Positions 7,092 to 15,507 are shown, counted from the first letter of the stretch. The stretch is DNA of 64,000 nucleotides from Leptothoe kymatousa TAU-MAC 1615 (GCF_018739865.1 NZ_JADOER010000007.1:1-64000), one strand, 5' to 3'. The notes: generated from the letters alone by a model not told the origin. Translations and numbers: made by a program.

Positions 7092-8363
7092 ATGGGCATT
7101 TGGGATCTACGACGGCGATATGACATTGCCTTAATCACTGGGTTAGGCATTGTTTGCCACGGCTGCACGTTATTTCCTGCCGGTGAAGCCCAGGTGCAGC
7201 GTCCGGGGGGTGGCCAAGAAAATAAACAGCCCATCGCGGTGGAAGTGGCCCGAGCCACCCTGGGCAATGTACAAGATGCGCTGGCCTACACTGGCACCAC
7301 CCAACCGGCACAGCAGATTACCCTGAGGGCGCAAACCGCAGGCACCGTCGTTGCGACCCCGCTAGATACGGGGGACCGGGTGCAGCCGGGGACAGTGATG
7401 GCCCAAATCGATAGTGGTGTGCTCACGGCCCGGGTGAATGAAGCCCAGGCGGAACTTTCGGTACGCCAGTCGGAAGTGGCCACCGACCAGGTGTCTATTA
7501 CCGATGCGCAAACGGCTGCGGTCCAGGCAAAGGCGACGAGGGACCAGGCAAAACTGGATGCGGACCGACTGCGACGGCTGGCGGACCGGGGGGCAATTTC
7601 GCACCAAGCGGCGGAAGCGGCAGAGCTGACGTTGATTAATGCGGAACAGGCCGTAGAAGCGACGGAAGCCCAAATTGAGGCGCGGCAACAAGCGATCGCA
7701 GCAGCCGCCAGCCGCGTCACCGCCCAGCAGGCCGTCCTCGCCGAAGCCCAGGAACAGCTCCAGTGGGTCACCGTCACCGCCCCCATGGATGCCACGGTTT
7801 TGTCTCGGGCAGTAGACCCCGGCGACTTTGTCCAGCCTGGCACGGCTCTATTTGAAGTGGGCAATCTGGACACCCTCACCATCGCCGTCCAGGTCTCGGA
7901 ACTGGAAATTGAAAACCTCAGCCTGGGACAACCGGCCACCATCCAACTCGATGCCTTTCCAAACATCACCGCCACCGGCAGCATCACCCGCATTTCCCCG
8001 GTGGCCGACACCACATCTCGCCTGATTCCCGTAGAGGTCACCCTCACCAATCCAGACCCGCGCATCGGCAGCGGTCTCTTGGCCCGAGTCCGGTTTAATG
8101 CAACCGCTGATCCCACGGTTGTCGTCCCCCTCAATGCCCTCAACAACGGCTCCCAAGAGAATACAATTTTTGTGCTAGCCCCAGACGCAGACCCACCCAC
8201 CGTCACCGCGCGTTCGGTTACCACCGGCAACACCCACCAGGGCAATATCGAAATTCTGTCGGGTTTGGCCCCCAAGGAAACTTTTGTTATCAGTAGCGAT
8301 CGCACCCTAGAAACAGGTCAGGCCGTACGGCTCAGCATCCTATCCGAGGTCGCCCCACAATGA
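7092..8363 (+). CDS. RND efflux periplasmic adaptor subunit (HlyD/AcrA family)
   Basis: The protein links an inner-membrane RND pump to an outer-membrane channel. The order of parts is an N-terminal basic and hydrophobic export segment (residues about 7-25), a biotinyl-lipoyl half motif (QQITLRAQTAGTV...VQPGTVMAQID), a long alpha-helical hairpin rich in Ala, Gln and Glu, the second lipoyl half (VTAPMDATVLSR), and a beta-barrel region. It ends with ATGA overlapping the start of the permease gene. The frame is open back to 6927, but that part runs through a 42-bp tandem repeat and gives a Leu/Pro-rich sequence, so I take the ATG at 7092; 7056 is also possible. Confidence 0.9.
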   Translation: MGIWDLRRRYDIALITGLGIVCHGCTLFPAGEAQVQRPGGGQENKQPIAVEVARATLGNVQDALAYTGTTQPAQQITLRAQTAGTVVATPLDTGDRVQPGTVMAQIDSGVLTARVNEAQAELSVRQSEVATDQVSITDAQTAAVQAKATRDQAKLDADRLRRLADRGAISHQAAEAAELTLINAEQAVEATEAQIEARQQAIAAAASRVTAQQAVLAEAQEQLQWVTVTAPMDATVLSRAVDPGDFVQPGTALFEVGNLDTLTIAVQVSELEIENLSLGQPATIQLDAFPNITATGSITRISPVADTTSRLIPVEVTLTNPDPRIGSGLLARVRFNATADPTVVVPLNALNNGSQENTIFVLAPDADPPTVTARSVTTGNTHQGNIEILSGLAPKETFVISSDRTLETGQAVRLSILSEVAPQ

Positions 8364-11300
8364 GCATCAGCACCCTAGCCATACGGCGACACATCGCCAC
8401 CCTCATGCTCTCAGTGACGGTCATTGTCCTGGGTTTATTTTTCACCAGCCAGCTCCCCATCGACCTCTTACCCTCCATCACCTATCCCAGAATTGGTGTG
8501 CGGGCCGACACCCCCGGCATCGCCCCCGATGTGGCCGTCAACGAAATTACCCGCCCCCTCGAACAGGCCCTCGCCGCCACAGAAGGCGTGGTGCAGCTAG
8601 TCTCCAAAACCCGAGAAGGCCGCGTCAGCGTGGACCTTTACTTTGAGCCGGGGGGCAACATCGACCAGGCCCTAAACGATGCCAACGCCACCCTCAACCG
8701 CGCCCGCAACCGATTACCCGACAGCATCGCCCAGCCAAGGTTGTTTAAGTTCGACCCATCCCAGCTCCCCGTCTACGAAATGGCCCTCACCTCCCAAACC
8801 CTAGGGGGCATGGATTTGCGCATCTTCGCCGATCAAGAACTGGCCCGACAACTCGCCACCGTACCCGGCGTTGCCAGCGTGGATATATCCGGCGGGGTGC
8901 AAGAAGAGGTGCAAATAAATCTAGACCCGGTGCGGCTACAGGCCCTAGACCTGGGCATCACCGACGTTTTAAATCGTCTAGACGCCCGCAATCAGGACAC
9001 CTCCGGGGGCCGCATCCAAGGCACCACCAGCGAACCACTCACAAGGGTCACTGGAAAATTTCAGGATGCCACCGAGATTCGCGATCTACTCCTTGACGTG
9101 GGCGACCAACAGATTTATTTACGAGACTTTGCCACCGTCGTAGACGGCACCGAAGACCAGCGCTTATTCGTCAACCTCAACGGCCAGCCCGCCGTTAAAA
9201 TCAGCGTTCAAAAACAACCCACCGCCAACACCATCGCAGTGGTAGAGGGCGTCAAACAACAGCTCGCCCAGATTACAGAATCAGGTATCGTCCCAGAAGA
9301 TTTACTCATTAACGTTACCTTAGACGAATCTATTTTTATTCAAAATTCTATTCGCAACGTCGCCACCGCCGGGCTCACCGGCACCCTCCTCGCCGCCATC
9401 GCCGTGTTTCTCTTTCTGGGCTCCCTCAGGCAAACGTTGATCATTGTTTTAGCCATTCCCCTGGCCACTCTGGTCACCCTGTTGCTATCTGGCCTATTTG
9501 GGTTGTCGCTCAACGTATTTAGCCTGGGGGGCCTTGCCCTGGGCGTAGGCATTGTTGTCGACAACGCCATTGTCATGCTAGAAAACATTGCCAACGGCAT
9601 GGGCAACAGTTCTAAACCCATCCTGCGGCAGGCCGAAGCCAGCAGCCAAGAACTAGAGTCGGCCCTCATCGCATCCACCTCAACCAACCTGGTGGCCGTA
9701 CTTCCCTTTCTATTAATGGGCGGATTTATCTCCCTATTATTTAGTGAGCTGGTCGTCACCATTAGCCTGGCCGTGGCCGCATCCCTGGTCGTAGCACTTA
9801 CCGTTGTTCCAGCGATGGCCAGCCGTTTACTCGCCGTCAAAACCTCCAGCGGTGTGGGCCATTGGCCGCCCTTAAGGTGGTTTAGACAACAGCTACAACG
9901 AGTCACCCTGAGCTATGGCAACAGTCTGGGTTGGGTGTTACAGCGACGGGTGCCAGCCATCTGTTTAGCGCTGATTCTCTTTGGTGGGGGCAGTTGGGCC
10001 ATGGTGCAACAAATCCCCCAGGAGATTTTGCCCAAAATCAGCAACGACCAGGCCAGGGTCTGGGTCCAGCTACCACCGGGTACCACCCTGCCCGAAAATC
10101 GCCAGGTGATGGCCGCCATCGACGACATTCTGTTGAACCAACCAGAAACCGACTATGTGTTTAGTACCTCAGGGGGATTCCTATTTGGCAACATTAGCAT
10201 CGACAATGCCCTGCGCGGCTCTAGCACCCTAACCCTAAAGCCAGGGACCGATGTGGAAGACTTTTGCGATCGCATGACCAAAACATTGCAACAACTAAAC
10301 CTGGTCAAAACCCGCATCCGAGTCTCCCCCGGTTCAGTGCGAGGCCTGATTTTAAGCAACTCCCCCGTCCGCAGCGATGTGGACATCGTCCTCCAAAGCA
10401 GCAACACCCCACTATTGGCACAAGCAGGGCAGCAAGTATTAGACACCCTCGGCGAACGGGCCACCTTAGCCCGCTACCTACCCGATGCCGATCCGCCTCA
10501 GCCCGAAATTCAAATTCGACCAAACTGGGAACGGGCAGCCGATGTCGGCGTCTCCGCAGAAACCCTTGGCCGCACCGTCGAAACCATTCTGTCAGGGTCG
10601 GTCTCCACCCAGCTACAGCGGGGCGATCGACTAGTCGATGTGCGGGTACAAACCCCCAATAGTCTCATCCAAAACACAGCCCAACTAAGTCAGCTCCCAT
10701 TACTTAGCACCCAAGTGCGGCTAGGGGATGTCACCACCATTGAAAACGGCCAATCCCCCGGCGAAATCCAACGCATCAACCAGCGACAGGTATTCATCAT
10801 TGAAGGTCGCTTGGCCGAAGAAGCCACCCTAGGCGATGCCCTAGCAGAAGTAGACACCATCATGGCCACCATCCAACTGCCCCCAGGTGTCATTCGTTTA
10901 CCCAGCTTTAGCGCCCAAAGCAATGCCTCAATTCAAGAGGGTCTGGGCCTACTCGGTGGTCTGGCCATATTTCTTGTCTTTACGGTCCTAGCGGTGCAAT
11001 ACAACTCCCTCATCGACCCCCTAGTGATTATGCTAACGGTGCCCCTAGCCCTAGCAGGCGGCATATTAGGGCTATTCGTTACCGAAACAGCCATTGGCGC
11101 CACCGTAGTAGTCGGCGCCGTATTACTCGTCGGCATTGTGGTCAACAACGCCATTATTCTAGTGGAACTAGCCAATCAAATTTATACCCAGGAGCAATGC
11201 AGCCGTGGCATCGCCATGCTAAAAGCGGCCCCCCAACGGTTGCGCCCAATTTTGATGACCACAGTCACAACGGTGTTGGGCATGTTGCCATTAGCCCTAG

Positions 11301-11458
11301 GCTTAGGAGCCGGGTCCGAATTCCTACAGCCCCTAGGGGTAGTCATTTTTTGGGGCCTATCCCTAGCAACTATCCTGACGCTGTTCGTAATTCCCTGCTT
11401 TTATACACTGCTCCACGGCTCTAAGGTCTCCAGCCCCAACCAAAGAGTTAGCCCCTAG
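8360..11458 (+). CDS. RND-family efflux transporter, inner-membrane permease
   Basis: The 1032-residue protein is a proton-driven RND pump of the AcrB/MdtB-like class. It shows the typical layout: TM1 at residues 11-30, a large periplasmic loop, TM2-6 around 335-490, a second TM near 530, a second periplasmic loop, and TM8-12 at the C-terminus. The proton-relay region of TM4 reads GVGIVVDNAIVMLEN with a single Asp, as in many HAE/HME members, and TM10 has GIVVNNAIILVE. It overlaps the adaptor gene by 4 bp, so the two are cotranslated. No outer-membrane TolC-like gene is adjacent, so a channel encoded elsewhere must serve. The substrate is unknown. Confidence 0.95.
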   Translation: MSISTLAIRRHIATLMLSVTVIVLGLFFTSQLPIDLLPSITYPRIGVRADTPGIAPDVAVNEITRPLEQALAATEGVVQLVSKTREGRVSVDLYFEPGGNIDQALNDANATLNRARNRLPDSIAQPRLFKFDPSQLPVYEMALTSQTLGGMDLRIFADQELARQLATVPGVASVDISGGVQEEVQINLDPVRLQALDLGITDVLNRLDARNQDTSGGRIQGTTSEPLTRVTGKFQDATEIRDLLLDVGDQQIYLRDFATVVDGTEDQRLFVNLNGQPAVKISVQKQPTANTIAVVEGVKQQLAQITESGIVPEDLLINVTLDESIFIQNSIRNVATAGLTGTLLAAIAVFLFLGSLRQTLIIVLAIPLATLVTLLLSGLFGLSLNVFSLGGLALGVGIVVDNAIVMLENIANGMGNSSKPILRQAEASSQELESALIASTSTNLVAVLPFLLMGGFISLLFSELVVTISLAVAASLVVALTVVPAMASRLLAVKTSSGVGHWPPLRWFRQQLQRVTLSYGNSLGWVLQRRVPAICLALILFGGGSWAMVQQIPQEILPKISNDQARVWVQLPPGTTLPENRQVMAAIDDILLNQPETDYVFSTSGGFLFGNISIDNALRGSSTLTLKPGTDVEDFCDRMTKTLQQLNLVKTRIRVSPGSVRGLILSNSPVRSDVDIVLQSSNTPLLAQAGQQVLDTLGERATLARYLPDADPPQPEIQIRPNWERAADVGVSAETLGRTVETILSGSVSTQLQRGDRLVDVRVQTPNSLIQNTAQLSQLPLLSTQVRLGDVTTIENGQSPGEIQRINQRQVFIIEGRLAEEATLGDALAEVDTIMATIQLPPGVIRLPSFSAQSNASIQEGLGLLGGLAIFLVFTVLAVQYNSLIDPLVIMLTVPLALAGGILGLFVTETAIGATVVVGAVLLVGIVVNNAIILVELANQIYTQEQCSRGIAMLKAAPQRLRPILMTTVTTVLGMLPLALGLGAGSEFLQPLGVVIFWGLSLATILTLFVIPCFYTLLHGSKVSSPNQRVSP

Positions 11459-11610
11459 CGCTGCGTGGCATCAATATCATCAATACCACCATAAGCAGCA
11501 ACACTAGCCCCCCTGAAAAATGAGTATTCAGAGGGCTGTTAACCTCAGCAGTGTTGATTTCACGATATTCCTGAGTTTGATTGACTGAATTCATCGAGGT
11601 AAATACTGAG

Positions 11611-11793
11611 ATGCACAAGGAAACTTACACCCAGAATACCCAAACGTCTGCCGAAACAGACATCAAAATTGAAGCGATGCCATGGCACCAGCCCAAATAT
11701 CCGTCAATCCTCAGAGAATATATCGAGCAATGGCGGAAGCTCAAAAACACCTTATCAGCACTAAATGTATATAGATACAGCCCCCGTCTCTAA
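11611..11793 (+). CDS. Doubtful small ORF ending in a terminator
   Basis: A 60-codon frame starts at ATG 11611; a TTG at 11581 would give 70 codons. It shows no recognisable motif beyond a basic helical stretch near EYIEQWRKLKN. Its last codons lie inside the hairpin of the terminator at 11781-11815, which is unusual for a real gene. It could be a short peptide, or the transcript could be non-coding. The 380 bp around it otherwise shows nothing I can identify. Confidence 0.25.
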   Translation: MHKETYTQNTQTSAETDIKIEAMPWHQPKYPSILREYIEQWRKLKNTLSALNVYRYSPRL

Positions 11794-11815
11794 CCGTTAG
11801 GGACGGGTATTTTTT
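11781..11815 (+). terminator. Rho-independent terminator
   Basis: CCCGTC at 11783-11788 pairs with GACGGG at 11802-11807, with an inner CTAA/TTAG pairing, and the stem is followed by TATTTTTTT. It points along the plus strand and probably ends the efflux operon transcript or a small RNA behind it. Confidence 0.85.
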
Positions 11816-11838
11816 TGCATCAAGCTCTCTCTTTGCAA

Positions 11839-12321
11839 CTATCTATAGCTGTTATGGGCCTGTGCCGCCAGATGACGGTTAATCGGACCATGGCCACACA
11901 TATAGGTTAAATTTTTGACCCGTCCGTGCATGTCTATATAGCAAGCTGGTGGATGCGCCACATACGAGGGTCTAACCGAAAAACGAGGAGTCGCCTCACC
12001 ATAGGGTTGAACCTGAATATCAATCCCCCTTGATTGTCTCCCTTCACAGCCAGGAATCTTAGTAAAACTAATGTCTCCCCTGGAATAATGACTAAATCGA
12101 TTTCGCCAATTGACTAAATTGTGGCGATACTCAGGCGTAATGGTATCTGACGCCATCAAAGTACTAGATAGTTCAATGGCGCTATTCCAATCCTGAAAAC
12201 AAATAGCTTGCCTTAGCCCTTCCTTTAGGGTTGTCTCAGAAGTAGCGGCGGCTGCGCCCTCTGCTGCAACAGCAGTGCCCGCGACGGACAGAAGGGACAT
12301 GAAGATAACAGATTTTTTCAT
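11839..12321 (-). CDS. Secreted hypothetical protein
   Basis: I do not recognise this 160-residue protein. From the ATG at 12321 it begins with a clear signal peptide (MKKSVIFMSLLSVAGTAVAAEG, cleavage near residue 20-26). The mature part has four Cys residues (in AICFQD, IPGCEG, PPACYI and TYMCGH), suggesting disulfide bonds after export. It may be rich in short helices at the N-terminal side (DWNSAIELSSTLM). An upstream extension of 27 residues lacks signal character, so the later start is preferred. It stands alone on the minus strand, facing the efflux operon terminator. Confidence 0.7.
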   Translation of the reverse strand: MKKSVIFMSLLSVAGTAVAAEGAAAATSETTLKEGLRQAICFQDWNSAIELSSTLMASDTITPEYRHNLVNWRNRFSHYSRGDISFTKIPGCEGRQSRGIDIQVQPYGEATPRFSVRPSYVAHPPACYIDMHGRVKNLTYMCGHGPINRHLAAQAHNSYR

Positions 12322-12461
12322 GCTAAGCCTATAGGAACACGAATTTGCATAGCTCTTCGTGCAAAACTTTTTCCAATCCGGGATAAGGCTACAAAGATCC
12401 AACTTTTAACCGGCATGATTTGACCGTAGGGACCCTCCCCCAGTCCATAAAACAAAGCAAA

Positions 12462-12502
12462 CTGCTGCATCAGCCGCTGATTTTGTGCGGTTGATGCAGC
12501 AG
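12462..12502. other. Strong 16-bp hairpin in a gene-poor spacer
   Basis: CTGCTGCATCAGCCGC at 12462-12477 pairs with GCGGTTGATGCAGCAG at 12487-12502 with a single G-T wobble and a nine-base loop. On the minus strand it is followed by the T-rich TTTGCTTTGTTTTA, so it might act as a weak terminator for minus-strand transcripts such as the small peptide gene at 12725-12874. A regulatory RNA element is an alternative. Confidence 0.5.
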
Positions 12503-12532
12503 CCCCATGGATTTAGCCAATCTTTAAAACAC

Positions 12533-12558
12533 AAAAACCGCTGATATCAGCGGTTTTT
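12533..12558. terminator. Bidirectional terminator: 26-bp perfect palindrome
   Basis: Five A residues, ACCGCTGATATCAGCGGT and five T residues form a perfect palindrome, which gives a hairpin followed by a U tract on either strand. It sits directly 3' of the tRNA-Pro remnant on the minus strand, just as the functional tRNA-Pro has a terminator directly 3'. Confidence 0.75.
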
Positions 12559-12561
12559 ACC

Positions 12562-12612
12562 AATCGGGGCGGCAAACTTTAACCCACGACCCGACTACCC
12601 CAAATTGTAAGG
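12562..12612 (-). pseudogene. Decayed 3' part of a tRNA-Pro gene
   Basis: The plus-strand text AATCGG.GCGGC...TTTAACCCACGACCC.ACTACCCC aligns to the 3' half and anticodon arm of the intact tRNA-Pro at 13199-13272. Matches cover the acceptor end, T arm and anticodon region, with substitutions and a one-base deletion; the 5' half is not recognisable. It has the same orientation as the intact gene and lies about 590 bp downstream of it. It may be a leftover duplicate or an old attachment site. Confidence 0.65.
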
Positions 12613-12724
12613 TCAGTCACTGGAAGCCCTACACAGAAAAGATTTCACGATTAGCCCTTAAGGTATTTGGTGTGAAGGTTCCCGGCAGGGTTAGCCAGGC
12701 TAGCAGCCAGTGTGCGCCTGGTCA

Positions 12725-12874
12725 TTAGCGGATGTCACCACGTCCGAAGCCAGGAACGTAGGGAGACCAGCGATAGCCACCGTTAACGGATTCTTGCTGT
12801 GTCGCCGTTAGTGGCTGCCATAGGGCTTTAGAGTCGCGGTTGGGTGTCTGTTGCTGCTGAGTCTTTTTCTTCAT
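12725..12874 (-). CDS. 49-residue peptide with double-glycine leader-like motif
   Basis: The gene runs from ATG (12874) to TAA (12725). The N-terminus is basic and Gln-rich (MKKKTQQQQTPN). Residues about 21-34 read PLTATQQESVNGG: Leu at -12, Val at -4 and Gly-Gly at -2/-1 match the double-glycine leader of secreted peptides cleaved by C39-protease ABC exporters, although the usual Glu(-8) and Leu(-7) are missing. The 16-residue tail is YRWSPYVPGFGRGDIR, aromatic, proline- and glycine-rich and containing an RGD. An AAGGA lies very close to the ATG. No exporter or modification enzyme is in the window. It could be a bacteriocin- or RiPP-like precursor; this is an inference. Confidence 0.55.
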   Translation of the reverse strand: MKKKTQQQQTPNRDSKALWQPLTATQQESVNGGYRWSPYVPGFGRGDIR

Positions 12875-13167
12875 GTCCTTGGTTGGGTAATGCTTTCCAT
12901 CATTTTCGCATCACCAACTTTGTAGGGAAACGGTGCTAATGCCCAGAGCTGACGCAGAGTTGCGTGAACTTTAGATGAGCAGTCTGCCTTGTTTATGAAG
13001 CTGGTATTCCAGCCATGTAGCCAGGCTTTAGCGTGCCCTACAACATGAAAAAGCCCCAACCAATCATGGCTAGGGTGGGTACATGCATTATTCTCACCTG
13101 TTTTCGTACAGATGCGGGTAGTACATACCCAAACAGAACGAATACAAAACTATTCCCAGACACAACA

Positions 13168-13191
13168 AAACCTCCCATTACTGGGAGGTTT
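13168..13191 (-). terminator. Terminator of tRNA-Pro
   Basis: AAACCTCCC at 13168-13176 pairs with GGGAGGTTT at 13183-13191. On the minus strand the stem ends in a TTTTGTTGTG tract, 7 bp beyond the tRNA 3' end. Confidence 0.75.
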
Positions 13192-13198
13192 CAGTCAA

Positions 13199-13272
13199 TC
13201 GGAGCGGCGGGATTTGAACCCACGACCCCTACTACCCCAAAGTAGTGCGCTACCAAGCTGCGCTACGCCCCG
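13199..13272 (-). tRNA. tRNA-Pro (UGG)
   Basis: The 74-nt minus-strand gene starts CGGGGCG and pairs with the 3' acceptor strand CGCTCCG plus discriminator A; CCA is not encoded. The D arm contains AGCGCAGCTTGGTAGCGC, the anticodon loop is TTTGGGG with anticodon TGG, and the T arm has GGGTTCAAATCCC. It is intact, in contrast to the fragment at 12562-12612. Confidence 0.97.
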
Positions 13273-13436
13273 ATGCGTTTTTAACGCTTGACTAGCATAG
13301 CATACGTCTTAACGATTACACCCCCATATTTGGTGCCATCAGATACTTTAATTTTGCTAATGGATATTGCCATTGATGCCAGCGAAATAAATTCACTAGG
13401 CTGCTCAAAACCTGGCATCACCAGGCTGCCATGCCC

Positions 13437-14612
13437 TTAAAAACCGTAGCTCCAGCGGGCATAGTAGCCACGAGTGTCAATGTGGGTAAACACCGTAGCG
13501 CTGGCTAAGCCTCCCCGCGACCCCCACCAGCGGTTGAGCCGATCGTATACATCGTAGGGATGAATACCAGGGGCAACAAAATCAACGGCATCCCCCACTA
13601 GATGGCGCGAACGGCTAGCGCCCCCGACCCGCCGGTTGGTAACGGGATCGCGATACCAGGAGTTGATGGTCAAAGGACGCCCCCCTAAGCGATCGCGCAC
13701 TTCTTCCATCACCCGAGCAATGCGAATAATGCCGTAAACGACGTTGCGATTCACCGGAATGCGGCTACCGCCGTGGGTGGCTTCCCCCCAGGTAAAGTTG
13801 CCACCGGGAATAATCGGGCTGGCCAGATAGAAATTGCCACGAAAGCCCGGCAGTTTAATATACGGACCTTTGGGCTTAGGGCGAGGGGTTTCATTTTTAG
13901 GCTGGTTATCCACCTCGTTGCCTTCAATCTGAATATCGGGCTTGTAGGCATACCAAATGAGTTCAGAACGGTTGAAACTAGGATCGGCCAGCTCAATTTT
14001 GACGTGGTTAGCGGGTGCTAGTTCATGGCTCACCAGGTCTAGCTCGGTCGAATTTTTGACGAAGACTTTTTCGCTAGCGCTGAGCTGAGACGAGAGCTTA
14101 GGCGATGTCTTAAACAGCGTATCGCTAGTCACCTTCAGGGTGATGGTGTCGCCCACAATGCGAATATCAGGTTTATAGGCATACCAAACCGTGCGATTAT
14201 CTGGCCCTAGAAAATCGTTGGCGATCGCAACTTTTACATGTTGCCCTTCCGCCGGCAAATAAGAATGTAAATAATATTGGGTGCCATTGCTGACAAAGGC
14301 TTTTTCGCGATCGCTCAGTTGGTTAGACAAAACCGGCCGCTGCTTAAAGAGCGTATCGCTCGCCACCGTCAGCTTAATTTTGGTGTCATAAACTCGGACA
14401 TCCGGCTTGTAAACATACCAAGTTGTCTGACTGGTCCCCTTCAAAGGCTGAGCCAACGTCACCTTATAGTGACCATTCTGCGACGCATCGGATGCCGCTA
14501 AATTTAACTCCGTGCCATTGGGCACAAAGGCCTTCTCCTGGCGAGATAGCTCAGTCGACAGCTTGGGGCTGCGTTTAAATTGCGTATCGCTAACAACCTT
14601 TAATTTTTTCAT
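13437..14612 (-). CDS. Peptidase M15A-like protein with three N-terminal repeats
   Basis: The C-terminal ~150 residues are an M15 (D-Ala-D-Ala carboxypeptidase-like) domain that would cut peptidoglycan cross-links. The zinc-binding pattern is readable as H337-x6-D344 in SRHLVGDAVD and H377 in THIDTRG, and INSWYRDP is also typical. The first ~235 residues are three repeats of about 75 residues, each starting KLKV.SDT.FK and containing LS..EK.FV.N.T and ending WYAYKPDI.I. These probably bind wall material, but I cannot name the domain. No signal peptide is visible at either end, which is odd for a wall enzyme. The first repeat starts at residue 3, so the start is secure. Confidence 0.88.
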   Translation of the reverse strand: MKKLKVVSDTQFKRSPKLSTELSRQEKAFVPNGTELNLAASDASQNGHYKVTLAQPLKGTSQTTWYVYKPDVRVYDTKIKLTVASDTLFKQRPVLSNQLSDREKAFVSNGTQYYLHSYLPAEGQHVKVAIANDFLGPDNRTVWYAYKPDIRIVGDTITLKVTSDTLFKTSPKLSSQLSASEKVFVKNSTELDLVSHELAPANHVKIELADPSFNRSELIWYAYKPDIQIEGNEVDNQPKNETPRPKPKGPYIKLPGFRGNFYLASPIIPGGNFTWGEATHGGSRIPVNRNVVYGIIRIARVMEEVRDRLGGRPLTINSWYRDPVTNRRVGGASRSRHLVGDAVDFVAPGIHPYDVYDRLNRWWGSRGGLASATVFTHIDTRGYYARWSYGF

Positions 14613-14740
14613 GCCGCTTAATACCCTGATCGTTGAATAACATACCTAGTCAGCCCAGCGAGCGGTGTGCGTCACATCTAGAGAGCGCCATTTTTGCCCA
14701 TCATTTCTGCCCAGTGTAAAACACCTGGCAGGCTAACAAA

Positions 14741-15106
14741 TTAAAATACGTTGATATGTTCTAATCCATGCAAAAGCTCAGGAATTACGGACGCGGGCCA
14801 AGTTCCTTCACCACCACGACCCGTTAGCAAAATAAATCGCAGGCCATAGCAATGGTGAAAGCCATCGGCCTCCATCCATAGATATTGATTTTCTTGCTCT
14901 AGGGTAATTTGCTCATCCGGCATCAGCTCAGTGGCCATAGCCGCCATAGTCTCTGCCAGCTGCTGGGCTAACGAACGCATTGCTTCAAACTCATCCTGGG
15001 TGAGTTCAAAGGCCCAATTTTTTCCTCCGACCAATGCCTTAAACGTCGGTCGAGCCTCATCCCAACCCAATCGCCAACCGCTGCCTTCTTTCAGCAGAGC
15101 GGTCAT
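14741..15106 (-). CDS. DUF1818 family protein
   Basis: The 121-residue protein belongs to the conserved cyanobacterial family DUF1818, recognised by KEGSGWRLGWD near the N-terminus, ALVGGKNWAFELTQDEF, a helix QLAETMAAMATEL, and the final PELLHGLE. Its function is not known. It is soluble and acidic. Its start overlaps the stop of the upstream secreted-protein gene by 4 bp (ATGA), so the two are probably cotranscribed and translationally coupled. Confidence 0.85.
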   Translation of the reverse strand: MTALLKEGSGWRLGWDEARPTFKALVGGKNWAFELTQDEFEAMRSLAQQLAETMAAMATELMPDEQITLEQENQYLWMEADGFHHCYGLRFILLTGRGGEGTWPASVIPELLHGLEHINVF

Positions 15107-15507
15107 TGGGCAAAGGTGGCCTCTAGCTTACTGACAAGCTGATTGCGCTGGTCACGCTCCAATGCTTGCATGGCCCGTTTATCGGTTTCCGCCATACCTT
15201 GTGCCTGGGTCCCATCGCCATAGGCCGCGTCTAGATAGTCGGCCATCGACAGTTCCCAATCGAGATGATATTGGCCAGGCCGAGCTTTAGTATCTAGGTG
15301 ATAGTCAATAAAGCGACTCAGCAAGGTAGTATTCGCTTTTTGGGCCCGGGGAATATCAGGATACCGAGTATAAAGCTGGTTTGCGATCGCAATTGAATGC
15401 ATAGATGGGGCCGCTATCACGGGCTCACCCATCTGTAAAACAGTACCCGCCAAAACCATCAGGGTGGTTAACGTGGCCAAAAACAAAAACTTGAGCTGCT
15501 TACCCAT
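15103..15507 (-). CDS. Exported hypothetical protein upstream of the DUF1818 gene
   Basis: From the ATG at 15507 the product has 134 residues with a signal peptide (basic MGKQLK, then a hydrophobic stretch to about residue 33 ending EPVIAA). A GTG start four codons upstream is also possible. The mature part is helical and hydrophilic, with the conserved-looking stretches RYPDIPRAQKANTTLL and YHLDWELSMADYLDAAYG. I do not recognise the family. The 4-bp overlap with the DUF1818 gene suggests a two-gene operon. Confidence 0.75.
   Translation of the reverse strand: MGKQLKFLFLATLTTLMVLAGTVLQMGEPVIAAPSMHSIAIANQLYTRYPDIPRAQKANTTLLSRFIDYHLDTKARPGQYHLDWELSMADYLDAAYGDGTQAQGMAETDKRAMQALERDQRNQLVSKLEATFAQ

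Noticed and set aside
7286-8305. 339-codon minus-strand frame across the efflux adaptor gene
   Set aside because: Its Ser/Arg/Ala/Trp-rich composition is typical of an antisense frame, and the plus strand encodes a convincing adaptor.
12871-13059. 62-codon minus-strand frame overlapping the start of the 49-residue peptide
   Set aside because: No ribosome site, no recognisable motif and poor amino-acid composition; only the stop/start overlap is suggestive.
13033-13245. 70-codon plus-strand frame ending in GAAGFEPTTPTTPK
   Set aside because: Its last third is the antisense of tRNA-Pro; this kind of GFEPTT ending is a well-known false gene from reading across tRNAs.
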